NCBI GenBank assembly: GCA_029265715.1
Contig: JAJUGZ010000020.1
Span: 1-50,382 of the forward strand
Direction of reading: 5' to 3'
DNA: 50,382 nucleotides
Source: Bacteroidota bacterium
Lineage (GTDB): Bacteria; Bacteroidota; Bacteroidia; Bacteroidales; Prolixibacteraceae
Under the pieces are notes generated by a model. It had not been told where the DNA came from, searched no databases, and saw nothing but the letters and a program-made list of their open reading frames with translations. The position numbers were made by a program, and so were the translations under genes. Shown here in pieces: positions 1 to 7,945 of this stretch (the first letter of the stretch is position 1; every line of letters begins with the position of its first letter).

Positions 1-1
1 G

Positions 2-124
2 ACATTGTACCACAACATGTTACTCATCGAACGATTTATTGGTGTGTTCGCTGTAAACCCAAACAAACTAAAAAATCAAGATATTGTCAAAGAACTTATA
101 TATTTCGGCACTATTGCCGCTTAA
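2..124 (+). CDS. 3' end of an unidentified gene (partial)
   Basis: Forty codons are open from the window edge to a TAA at 122-124. The conceptual product has a normal-looking composition (it includes MLLIERFIGVF and ends IYFGTIAA), unlike the other two frames, which are rich in rare residues or stop early. I do not recognise the family. The stop lies 15 bases before the truncated sigma-factor fragment, so this could be the end of an upstream gene or of an inserted element that removed the 5' part of the sigma gene. Calling it coding rests only on composition and on the open frame. Confidence 0.35.
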   Translation, partial: TLYHNMLLIERFIGVFAVNPNKLKNQDIVKELIYFGTIAA

Positions 125-138
125 AATTTAACGGAGTA

Positions 139-438
139 TTGAATTTTATTCGTGGCGAAAATAACCGGCGCAAATTATTGGATAAGCTATCAAAAGAGGA
201 ATTTCAGGTTGATTCCGATTTTCTGGAGCAGGAAGATTTTATTCAAACGTTGCAGAAATGCATCGAACAGCTACCAAATCGTAGTCGCGAGGTTTTTTTG
301 CTGAACCGGTTTCAGGGATTAAAGCAGGGCGAGATTGCAGAAAAACTGGGAACTTCGATCAAAACAATTAAGAATCAGGTCTGGAAATCCTTACAATATT
401 TAAAGTCCTGCCTTGACGATCGTACAGCTATTGATTGA
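139..438 (+). pseudogene. 5'-truncated ECF sigma factor (region 4 only)
   Basis: About 99 residues are present. They match the end of the region 2/4 linker and a full sigma-70 region 4 of FecI-like ECF factors: the segment IEQLPNRSREVFLLNRFQG is followed by the helix-turn-helix GEIAEKLGTSIKTIKNQVWK. Family members are about 180-200 residues and begin with region 2, which binds core RNA polymerase and the -10 element. No region 2 is readable in any frame of the preceding 138 bases, and the only available start is a TTG at 139. A FecR anti-sigma gene and susC/susD follow, so the intact ancestor was the dedicated activator of PUL 1. As it stands it should not work as a sigma factor. A sequencing or assembly break just outside the window is an alternative. 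Confidence 0.8.
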
Positions 439-547
439 AATCCAGTAGTGTATTTCCTATTGTGATTTATTTTTTCAAAAAAAGAAAAAATGAATTTGCC
501 GATAGGACTTTTTCGGTTTTGCTGTGTCATGCTGCAAAATTTGAATA

Positions 548-1552
548 ATGAAAGACGAAAGAGATATTGGATCACGAATTGCCAATCATTTATTGGAAGA
601 AAAAGGACAGGTTCCGGACGATTCTGTTTTGGCGGAGTGGCTAAAAACAGAGTCGGGAGCTATCCGACTGTTCGGGAAATACCGGAAGATATGGGATGGC
701 GCTTCCCGGATCGGAAAAGCGAAGAGGTTTAATGCAGAAAAAGCTTGGACTGAGGTAGATGGTAAAATTCGTCGTCAAACTGTTCGCTCGCGTCGTATCA
801 GGAACTTGGCCTATGCTGTATCCGGAATGGCTGCCAGTTTTTTATTGTTTTTTTCATTGACAGTTTTTACCGATATGTTTTCGTTTCAATTAGCTTCGGT
901 CGAGATGAAGACAACTTATGGAAGCAGGTCTGAAATTGTTTTGCCTGATGGATCTGTTGTCAGGCTTAATGCCGGTTCTGCAATTGAATATCACACCGAT
1001 AAAATCACTAAAGCTCGAGAAGTAAGGTTTAAAGGTGAAGGCTTTTTCGAAGTTGCCAAAGGTAAAAAACCATTTGTGGTTTATACCCCCGGTGGATTGA
1101 AGGTGAAAGTACTGGGAACAACGTTTAATCTAAGCGCTTATCCTGACGATCAGGTTACCCAAACAACGTTGGTTGAGGGTAAAGTTGAATTAATAACTTC
1201 GGAAGAGAAGCAACTCACCCTGTACCCTGGTCAGATAGCCGAATTTGATCGCGAGTCAAAATCATTAAAATATATGGAAGGTGAACCATCTCATAGCTAC
1301 AGTTGGTTAGTGAATAAATTGTATATGGAAAACATGTCGCTAAAGGATGTTTGCGTTCGGCTTGAACGATGGTATGATGTTCAAATTACCTTCGAACAGC
1401 CGGAATTGGCTGATAATATTCACTATACGGGTGTATTGAAAGAAGTAACAATCGTTGACGTGTTAAATGCTCTTCGTAATTTGAGCGCTATTGATTATCA
1501 GTTGGACGGGAAACAGATTGTCATCTCAAAACGGAATTTGCCTATGAAGTAA
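548..1552 (+). CDS. FecR-type anti-sigma factor of PUL 1
   Basis: This is a 334-residue single-pass inner-membrane anti-sigma factor. An N-terminal cytoplasmic segment (residues 1-82) would hold the cognate ECF sigma. One hydrophobic helix lies at about 87-107. The periplasmic FecR domain follows (about 120-215, with LPDGSVVRLNAGS at 132-144), then a C-terminal DUF4974-type domain (about 262-330) expected to contact the STN domain of the SusC-like transducer. The ATG at 548 is chosen because it gives the usual cytoplasmic arm; an overlapping frame from 490 has no family features. The gene sits between the sigma fragment and susC, the standard order for trans-envelope signalling loci. Its partner sigma factor appears broken, so its present role is uncertain. 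Confidence 0.92.
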   Translation: MKDERDIGSRIANHLLEEKGQVPDDSVLAEWLKTESGAIRLFGKYRKIWDGASRIGKAKRFNAEKAWTEVDGKIRRQTVRSRRIRNLAYAVSGMAASFLLFFSLTVFTDMFSFQLASVEMKTTYGSRSEIVLPDGSVVRLNAGSAIEYHTDKITKAREVRFKGEGFFEVAKGKKPFVVYTPGGLKVKVLGTTFNLSAYPDDQVTQTTLVEGKVELITSEEKQLTLYPGQIAEFDRESKSLKYMEGEPSHSYSWLVNKLYMENMSLKDVCVRLERWYDVQITFEQPELADNIHYTGVLKEVTIVDVLNALRNLSAIDYQLDGKQIVISKRNLPMK

Positions 1553-1559
1553 TAAAAAG

Positions 1560-1602
1560 AAAAAACGGGAAATGTTTGCCGCATTCCCCGCCCTTGTTTT
1601 TT
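1560..1602 (+). terminator. Hairpin with U-tract between anti-sigma gene and susC (PUL 1)
   Basis: The inner stem GGGAA/TTCCC is extended by an outer A-rich arm (AAAAAAC) pairing with GTTTTTT, with a small bulge, and the 3' arm ends in a T run. It lies eight bases after the FecR stop and 64 bases before the susC start. It should end or attenuate transcription of the regulatory pair so that susC is driven separately. Confidence 0.65.
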
Positions 1603-1665
1603 AGATGATTGATCGAGTGCTTCCAACATTCGATCGGGTTAATTAACTAATTGCATTACAAATTT

Positions 1666-4600
1666 ATGGAAAAAAATTATGAATCAGGGAAGGGGCATTG
1701 GCCATTTCTCTTAAAGTTTTTGTTGGTTATGAAGCTAACAGCTATTATGCTCATTGTCTTTGCCATTCATGTATCGGCTACGGTTTATTCTCAATCTACT
1801 CGGCTCTCGTTAAACATGCAGGGAACATCGATCAAGAATGTTCTTCAGCAAATTGAGTCACAGACCGATTTCCGGTTTATCTATGAAAATGAGAAAATTG
1901 ATTTGAACCGGCTGGTTAATATCCAGGTTCAGAATAAATCAGTCGAAGCTATTCTCGATCAATTGTTTAAAGATGCAGGGATTCGGTACTCAATTACTGA
2001 GAGTAAACTGATTCTGATTAATCCTGCATGCGATCAATCAAATGTCCGGGGAGGCAGTCTATCATCCAGTCAGCAAATCCAAAAAATTTCCGGGAAAGTA
2101 ACAGATAGTAATGGGTTGTCGATGCCCGGAGTTACTGTATCTGTAAAAGGAACTACGATAGGAACGATTACAGATGAAGAGGGTAATTATTCGATAGCTA
2201 ACGTAACTTCAGCATCAGTTCTTTCTTTCTCATTTGTTGGGATGAAAACCGTAGAGATCAAGGTAGATGGGAAAAATGTGATTGATGTTAAAATGGTGGA
2301 AGAATCGATTGGCCTTGAGGAGGTCGTTGCGGTTGGGTATGGAACCCAGAAGAAAGTAAATATGACCGGTTCGGTTTCGTCGGTCAAATTTGATGAGATA
2401 GCAGCAGCCCGTCCTATCGTGAATGTTTCCTCCGCATTAGCCGGGTTAAGCTCCGGAGTGTATGTGAAGCAAAGCAGCGGGAAGCCTGGATCGGACGGTG
2501 CAACCATTCGCGTTCGCGGTATAGGTACGCTCAATAACAGTAATCCTTTAATTATTATCGACGGAATGGAAGGATCGCTGGATGCAGTAAATCCCCAAGA
2601 TATTGAGTCAATCTCAATCCTGAAAGATGCTGCTTCGGCTTCTATTTACGGTTCACGTGCGGCCAACGGTGTTATTTTGGTAACCACCAAAAAAGGCGAC
2701 GGAAAAAAGCTTAACGTGGTTTACAACGGAATCTTTTCGGTTGCCCAGCCTGCCAACATGCTCGATTTTATATCGGATTACCCGACTTACATGCGTCTGA
2801 TGAATGAAAGCGCCCGCAACATTGGTACTGCCGAGGTTTTTTCGGCCACAACCATTGCCAATTGGGAAGAAGCTAATAAAAATCCGAATGCGTTAAATGC
2901 CAATGGAGTTCCAAATTATGTGGCTTTCCCCAATACCAACTGGAATAATGAAATGTACCGGAATAACCTGGTTCAGGATCATACAGTATCAGTCAATGGG
3001 GCAACTACCAATGCCCGCTTTTTGCTGTCGACCGGATTTTTGGATAATCCCGGGCTGGTTGATTACACAGGGATGAAACGCTATTCGCTGCGAACCAATG
3101 TAGAGATTGATGCCAATAAATGGATGAAAGTTGGCACCCGGACTTACGCCACAATGAACGATACCGAACTGGGTAACTACGACAACGTTCTGACCTATAT
3201 TTATCAGTCGACTCCCGGAATTTACGGCTATTACAATGGAAAATACGGTTATCCTGAAGCTCCGGAAGAGAGCGCTACGGCCAACAATGTTTATGCATTT
3301 CTGAAAGGTATTAACGGCGACAACAAAGTATTCCGCATTAATTCGACTCTTTACACTAAGGTGCAGTTCACCAAAGGCCTTTCGTGGAATTTTAATTTCA
3401 ACTATGCCAAGCGTTTCGACGAATACAATAGTCACACCAACCCTGCAGTTGGCGAACGCATAAAATTTAGCAACGGAACAATTATTAGTCCGCCAACTTC
3501 GCCTTCACTGATGACGACTTATTTCAAGACTTACAGCACATATAATTATACGCTCGAAAACCTGCTGAAATACGAAACTACGATTGCTGAAAAGCACGAC
3601 ATCAATGCGTTGGCGGGTTACAACGAAACTTATTTCTACGGATACGATCACAATGCCACCAAAAAGGGTCTTTTCGACGAATCGGCGTATACGTTTGGCG
3701 CTGCCACCGAAATGCTTTCAATCGGAGGTTCGGCTACCGACTGGGCTTTGCGCTCTTGGTTTGGTCGCGTAAATTACGCGTTCGATCAAAAGTACCTGTT
3801 TGAAGCCAACATGCGCTACGATGGCAGCTCACGGTTTCATGCCGACAGCCGTCATGGCTTGTTCCCCTCTTTTTCAGCTGGGTGGAGGGTTTCTGAAGAA
3901 AATTTCCTGAAAAGCACCAACATTTTCCAAAACCTCAAGCTTCGTGCATCGTGGGGTAAACTAGGGAATAATGCGTCGGGCGATTACGATTACCAGGCAT
4001 TGTACGGCCCGGTCGGTTATTCGCTCAACGGGGGTCAACTGACTGGTCTTCGTTCAGGAAAAATCCCCAACGTTTTGCTGCAATGGGAATCAACAACTGT
4101 AGCAAATGTTGGGTTAGATGCAACCGTTTTGGATGGTAAACTGTCGGGCGAGCTCGATGTTTACAACAAGGTTACCGACGGTATTTTAACTACACCTCCA
4201 GTGTATCTTCCCATGGGGCTGGTTAGTGCTCCAACGCTCAATACTGCCGAAGTTACCAACAAAGGTTTTGAGCTGACTTTAAACTGGAAAGATAAAATTG
4301 GACAGGTAAACTATTCTATCTCCGGAAATTTGGGTTACAACCAAAATGAGGTAACCGGATACAAAGGCAAACTAGTGGAAGAATGGAGAACCGATGCTGC
4401 TGGAAATCCAGTTTATTACTCCAATCTGGGCGACGTTTCGACTGGCGGTCAAAACCGAATTCTCGAAGATCACATCATCAACGAGCACTACTTGATGGAC
4501 GTTTATTCAGGCGATGGTTCTTATTTTAATGCAGATGGAACAGTAAACTCTGCTGGCGGTCCAAGAGACGGTATGATCCGAACTCCGGAAGATATGAACT

Positions 4601-5262
4601 GGTTGAATGCCATGATTACTGCAGGATACAAATTTATGCCCAACCTGACTACTGCCAAAAATAAGATCTGGTACGGCGATTACATTTATGCCGATATAAA
4701 TGGCGATAAAATATACGGAAACAGCTACGACCGCAAGTTTACAGGAAATTCGGCGATGCCTAAGTTTACTTTTGGTTCGCAAATGAATTTCAGCTGGAAA
4801 AACTTCGACCTGAACCTGATTTGGTCGGGTCAGGCTGGAGTGAAGCTATATTGGCTCGAAAGAGGCTACAACAGTTCAACCACCCGCATTGGGTTCCAGA
4901 TTGGGAAAATGATAGAAAAAGACCACTATTACTATAATGAAGCCGATCCGAACGATGTAGCCAATAACATCAACGCCACTTATCCGCGCTTAAAGCTCAA
5001 CGAAAGCGATAGCCAGAACACACAGGCCAGTACCCGCTGGTTGTACGACGGATCATTTGTCCGCCTAAAAAATCTGACATTCGGATATACTTTGCCTAAA
5101 AACCTTTCGGCTAAAATCTTTACCGAGCAGGTCCGCCTGTATTTCTCGGCCGAAAACCTGTTGACCATCACTTCCTTCCCTGGTCTTGATCCGGAAATGG
5201 GCGGAAATACCAATTATCCTGTTTTAAGACAAATTGCATTCGGAACCAACATTACTTTCTAA
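1666..5262 (+). CDS. SusC/RagA TonB-dependent transporter with STN domain (PUL 1)
   Basis: This outer-membrane glycan importer has about 1198 residues. A short charged leader (MEKNYESGKGHW) and a signal peptide ending near SATVYSQ are followed by a secretin/TonB short N-terminal (STN) domain (about residues 45-120), a carboxypeptidase-like beta-sandwich (about 135-215, with GKVTDSNGLSMPGVTVSVKG), the plug (from about 220, VVAVGYGTQKK, with VRGIGTLNNSNPLIIIDG) and a large beta-barrel ending in aromatic residues (GTNITF). The STN domain marks it as a transducer for the upstream FecR protein. The ATG at 1666 is preferred over a TTG at 1651. It acts with the SusD-like lipoprotein 13 bases downstream to import oligosaccharides using TonB energy. 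The substrate cannot be read from sequence. Confidence 0.97.
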   Translation: MEKNYESGKGHWPFLLKFLLVMKLTAIMLIVFAIHVSATVYSQSTRLSLNMQGTSIKNVLQQIESQTDFRFIYENEKIDLNRLVNIQVQNKSVEAILDQLFKDAGIRYSITESKLILINPACDQSNVRGGSLSSSQQIQKISGKVTDSNGLSMPGVTVSVKGTTIGTITDEEGNYSIANVTSASVLSFSFVGMKTVEIKVDGKNVIDVKMVEESIGLEEVVAVGYGTQKKVNMTGSVSSVKFDEIAAARPIVNVSSALAGLSSGVYVKQSSGKPGSDGATIRVRGIGTLNNSNPLIIIDGMEGSLDAVNPQDIESISILKDAASASIYGSRAANGVILVTTKKGDGKKLNVVYNGIFSVAQPANMLDFISDYPTYMRLMNESARNIGTAEVFSATTIANWEEANKNPNALNANGVPNYVAFPNTNWNNEMYRNNLVQDHTVSVNGATTNARFLLSTGFLDNPGLVDYTGMKRYSLRTNVEIDANKWMKVGTRTYATMNDTELGNYDNVLTYIYQSTPGIYGYYNGKYGYPEAPEESATANNVYAFLKGINGDNKVFRINSTLYTKVQFTKGLSWNFNFNYAKRFDEYNSHTNPAVGERIKFSNGTIISPPTSPSLMTTYFKTYSTYNYTLENLLKYETTIAEKHDINALAGYNETYFYGYDHNATKKGLFDESAYTFGAATEMLSIGGSATDWALRSWFGRVNYAFDQKYLFEANMRYDGSSRFHADSRHGLFPSFSAGWRVSEENFLKSTNIFQNLKLRASWGKLGNNASGDYDYQALYGPVGYSLNGGQLTGLRSGKIPNVLLQWESTTVANVGLDATVLDGKLSGELDVYNKVTDGILTTPPVYLPMGLVSAPTLNTAEVTNKGFELTLNWKDKIGQVNYSISGNLGYNQNEVTGYKGKLVEEWRTDAAGNPVYYSNLGDVSTGGQNRILEDHIINEHYLMDVYSGDGSYFNADGTVNSAGGPRDGMIRTPEDMNWLNAMITAGYKFMPNLTTAKNKIWYGDYIYADINGDKIYGNSYDRKFTGNSAMPKFTFGSQMNFSWKNFDLNLIWSGQAGVKLYWLERGYNSSTTRIGFQIGKMIEKDHYYYNEADPNDVANNINATYPRLKLNESDSQNTQASTRWLYDGSFVRLKNLTFGYTLPKNLSAKIFTEQVRLYFSAENLLTITSFPGLDPEMGGNTNYPVLRQIAFGTNITF

Positions 5263-5275
5263 AAAATTGAAAAAT

Positions 5276-7033
5276 ATGAAAACCATAAAAATCATTTTAA
5301 TACTCTTCACCGTCGGCTTTTTTACAGGCTGTCAGAGCGATCTTCTTGACACCACACCATACGATTCAATTGGTTCGGAAGAAATGTGGAAATCAGAAAG
5401 TCTATCCGACTTGGGTGTTTTGGGCGTTTACAATACGTTACGGCAAGACTATGTTGGGCTGAACCGTTGGTATTTTGATCAGGATGGATTTGTTGGGATG
5501 AACAGGGGAGCAACAGCTTTAACCAACGGAAATATAACCTCAAGCGATGGTTTGTTCGTCAATTATTGGAAACAAAACTATGAAGGAATCCATCGGGCAA
5601 ACGACGCTATCAAAAATCTTCAGGAAAAGGCACCTCTAACACCAGAGAAGAAAGGACGACTTGTGGCAGAAGTTAAATTTCTGAGGGCATTATTTTATTT
5701 TAACCTGAATCAGGTATTTAAAGGCGTTCCGGTTTATCTTGAACCGGTTACTTTGAGCGAGGCCAACAAAGGCCGTGAAACCGAAGCCAAAGTTTGGGAT
5801 GTGATTGTTAAAGATCTGACTGACTGTATTAATGAAGCCAACTTGCCCAATATCTATGCCAAAGGCAATTCGAATGTCGGCCGTGCGACAAAGGCTGCAG
5901 CTTATGCTTTGCGTGGGAAAGCTTATTTGTACATGAAAGATTACGCCAAAGCGGAAGCCGATTTGCGCAAGGTTGGCGAACTTGGTCCGTCGCTGTATCA
6001 AGGTGACTATAAAATGCTTTTTAAAGTAGCCAATGAACAGCATCCTGAAATGATCTTTTCGGTGCAAAATATCGGGATGGCCGGTTTAGGTTCGGTTACC
6101 CAATTTTATTGTGGGTCGCGCGTGTCGTTTGGTTCGTGCTGGAACAGTTATCTGCCTCATCCTGATTTTGTTGAATCGTTCGAAAAGAAAGATGGCTCTC
6201 CGTTTAATTGGGACGATTACCTGCCCGGATACAATTCGATGACTCCGGCCCAACGTACCGTTTTCTTCCTTCGCGATGGGCTGACTGCTGCCGAAATCGC
6301 CTCGTTCAAAAGCAAAGGCGCTGATATGGACAAATATTTGCCAACTGGCAACGAAGAACGATTAAGAAAGGCTTATGAAGATCGCGATCCCCGTTTGATG
6401 GTTCAGGTGATTACACCCTACTCAACTTACGTGGGCGCGAATGGATCCAATCCATATACTTACACACTGCGTTGGCCGTATCGTGGCTTTGATACCAGTG
6501 CCCCGTTCGATGTTCGTACTGATACCAACAGCATGTTCTATTACTTGTGGCGGAAATGGGTGTACGAAGGTGCATCGGAAACTCCGGCACGTGATTACGG
6601 CCCCATTGATCAACCGCTTATCCGTTATGCCGACGTCGTTTTAATGCTGGCCGAAGCCATCACCGAACAACGTTATTCCGACGAAGCGATCACGCTGGTC
6701 AACAGTGTCAGAACAAGGGTTGGTGCGCCTGCACTTCAGGATACCGATGCTTCGAAGCCAACGTATGTGAGTGGGCAGGCTAACCTTCGCGAGCGTATTC
6801 GCAACGAACGCCGCTGGGAGCTGGCTCTTGAAGGCATCAACCTGTTCGACGAAATGCGATGGGGAACATGGAAAGACAAGAAATTCTATCCAGGAAATGG
6901 TATTAAACAAGTATGGGGGACAATCACATCTCCATATTCTTGGAGGGGCGATTATCTTTACAATTGGGCTATTCCGCAAACCGAAGTGGAAATGAATAAA
7001 AACCTGGTACAAAATCCAGGATGGATAAACTAA
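5276..7033 (+). CDS. SusD/RagB surface glycan-binding lipoprotein (PUL 1)
   Basis: This 585-residue lipoprotein has signal peptide MKTIKIILILFTVGFFTGC, with Cys19 as the lipidated residue. The body carries SusD hallmarks: N-terminal TPR-like helices (LRALFYFNLNQVFKGVPVYL), an interior insertion domain, and the C-terminal block with NERRWELALEGINLFDEMRW near the end. It sits on the lid of the preceding SusC and delivers glycan to it. The ATG at 5276 follows the SusC stop by 13 bases and places the lipobox correctly; an in-frame start 42 bases upstream lies inside susC and would spoil the signal peptide. A strong hairpin follows the gene. Ligand specificity is not predictable. Confidence 0.96.
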   Translation: MKTIKIILILFTVGFFTGCQSDLLDTTPYDSIGSEEMWKSESLSDLGVLGVYNTLRQDYVGLNRWYFDQDGFVGMNRGATALTNGNITSSDGLFVNYWKQNYEGIHRANDAIKNLQEKAPLTPEKKGRLVAEVKFLRALFYFNLNQVFKGVPVYLEPVTLSEANKGRETEAKVWDVIVKDLTDCINEANLPNIYAKGNSNVGRATKAAAYALRGKAYLYMKDYAKAEADLRKVGELGPSLYQGDYKMLFKVANEQHPEMIFSVQNIGMAGLGSVTQFYCGSRVSFGSCWNSYLPHPDFVESFEKKDGSPFNWDDYLPGYNSMTPAQRTVFFLRDGLTAAEIASFKSKGADMDKYLPTGNEERLRKAYEDRDPRLMVQVITPYSTYVGANGSNPYTYTLRWPYRGFDTSAPFDVRTDTNSMFYYLWRKWVYEGASETPARDYGPIDQPLIRYADVVLMLAEAITEQRYSDEAITLVNSVRTRVGAPALQDTDASKPTYVSGQANLRERIRNERRWELALEGINLFDEMRWGTWKDKKFYPGNGIKQVWGTITSPYSWRGDYLYNWAIPQTEVEMNKNLVQNPGWIN

Positions 7034-7050
7034 TTAGAAGCTAATCTCAT

Positions 7051-7094
7051 AAAAAGAAAGGCTGGCACAACCATCAGTATCAGTCTTTCTTTTT
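7051..7094 (+). terminator. Terminator/attenuator after susD (PUL 1)
   Basis: AAAAAGAAAGGCTG (7051-7064) pairs with CAGTCTTTCTTTTT (7081-7094), allowing one G-U pair, around a 16-nt loop and ending in a T run. It separates susCD from the enzyme genes and probably lowers their transcription relative to susCD. Confidence 0.8.
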
Positions 7095-7111
7095 AAGCAA
7101 AGCCATTTCTG

Positions 7112-7924
7112 ATGAATACGTTCTTAATTTTACTGTTGCTGATTCCGACGGCTCTTTGGTCGTGCAACAAAACGGAACAAATGGTTACCGAAGAAAGTAA
7201 ACCTGCAGAAAAACCTGCTGAATCACTCCTGCCGGCCCCTCTGAAAAGCAGTTTTCAACTGGTTTGGAACGACGAATTCGATGGAACAACTGTGAATACT
7301 GCCAAATGGAACTTTCGGGGCGAAGGTACGGTGAGGAATTATGCCATCGTTTCGCGGCAAACCATTTCGATAGACGGTAAAGGGCATGTTTCGATTAAAG
7401 TGACCAAAGATGCCGGAGGAAAATATTACGTGGGACAACTCGGAACGCAGGGCATTTTTGAAACCACCTACGGATATTTTGAATGCCGCGCGTTGATGAA
7501 TAAAAGTCTGGGACCGCATGTGGCCTTTTGGCTGCAGTCGCCCGATTTGGGAAAAACCGGCGATCCGGCGAAAGACGGCACAGAAATCGATATTTTCGAA
7601 TATCACCGGAAAGAAGCCGGTACGGTGCATCACAACCTGCATTGGGATGGCTATGGAGCCGATCACAAAAGCACCGGCAAGAAGATCCCCACCTCCGGAA
7701 TCGAGTCGGGCTACCATGTTTTCGGACTCGAATGGAACGAAAAAGAATACATTTTTTATGTCGATGGAAAAGAAGCGTGGAGAACTTCAACGGCTGTTTC
7801 GCAGCGGAAAGAATATCTGATTTTATCTACCGAACTGACCGGTTGGGGCGGCGATCCTGCGCAGGGAAATTTCCCCGATGAAGTCATTTTCGATTACGTT
7901 CGCGTGTTTCAAGCAAAACCTTAA
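7112..7924 (+). CDS. GH16 endo-glycanase lipoprotein
   Basis: This is a 270-residue secreted endo-acting glycoside hydrolase of family 16. The signal peptide ends in a lipobox, ALWSC (Cys18), so the enzyme is probably anchored in the outer membrane. The GH16 fold begins at LVWNDEFDG. The catalytic strand is EIDIFE: nucleophile Glu158, assisting Asp160 and acid/base Glu163. The ExDxxE spacing (with beta-bulge) is that of laminarinase, agarase, carrageenase and endo-beta-galactosidase subfamilies rather than classical lichenases. It would cut the polymer at the surface so that SusCD can import the fragments. Substrates possible from sequence are beta-1,3-glucan, marine galactans or poly-LacNAc/mucin chains; context with GH35 slightly favours a galactose-containing chain, which is inference. 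Confidence 0.9.
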   Translation: MNTFLILLLLIPTALWSCNKTEQMVTEESKPAEKPAESLLPAPLKSSFQLVWNDEFDGTTVNTAKWNFRGEGTVRNYAIVSRQTISIDGKGHVSIKVTKDAGGKYYVGQLGTQGIFETTYGYFECRALMNKSLGPHVAFWLQSPDLGKTGDPAKDGTEIDIFEYHRKEAGTVHHNLHWDGYGADHKSTGKKIPTSGIESGYHVFGLEWNEKEYIFYVDGKEAWRTSTAVSQRKEYLILSTELTGWGGDPAQGNFPDEVIFDYVRVFQAKP

Positions 7925-7945
7925 ATTAACCTAACCAACTAAATC

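Noticed and set aside
490-732. Overlapping frame with an ATG at 490 ahead of the first anti-sigma gene
   Set aside because: Different frame from the FecR protein, no domain, and ends inside that gene.
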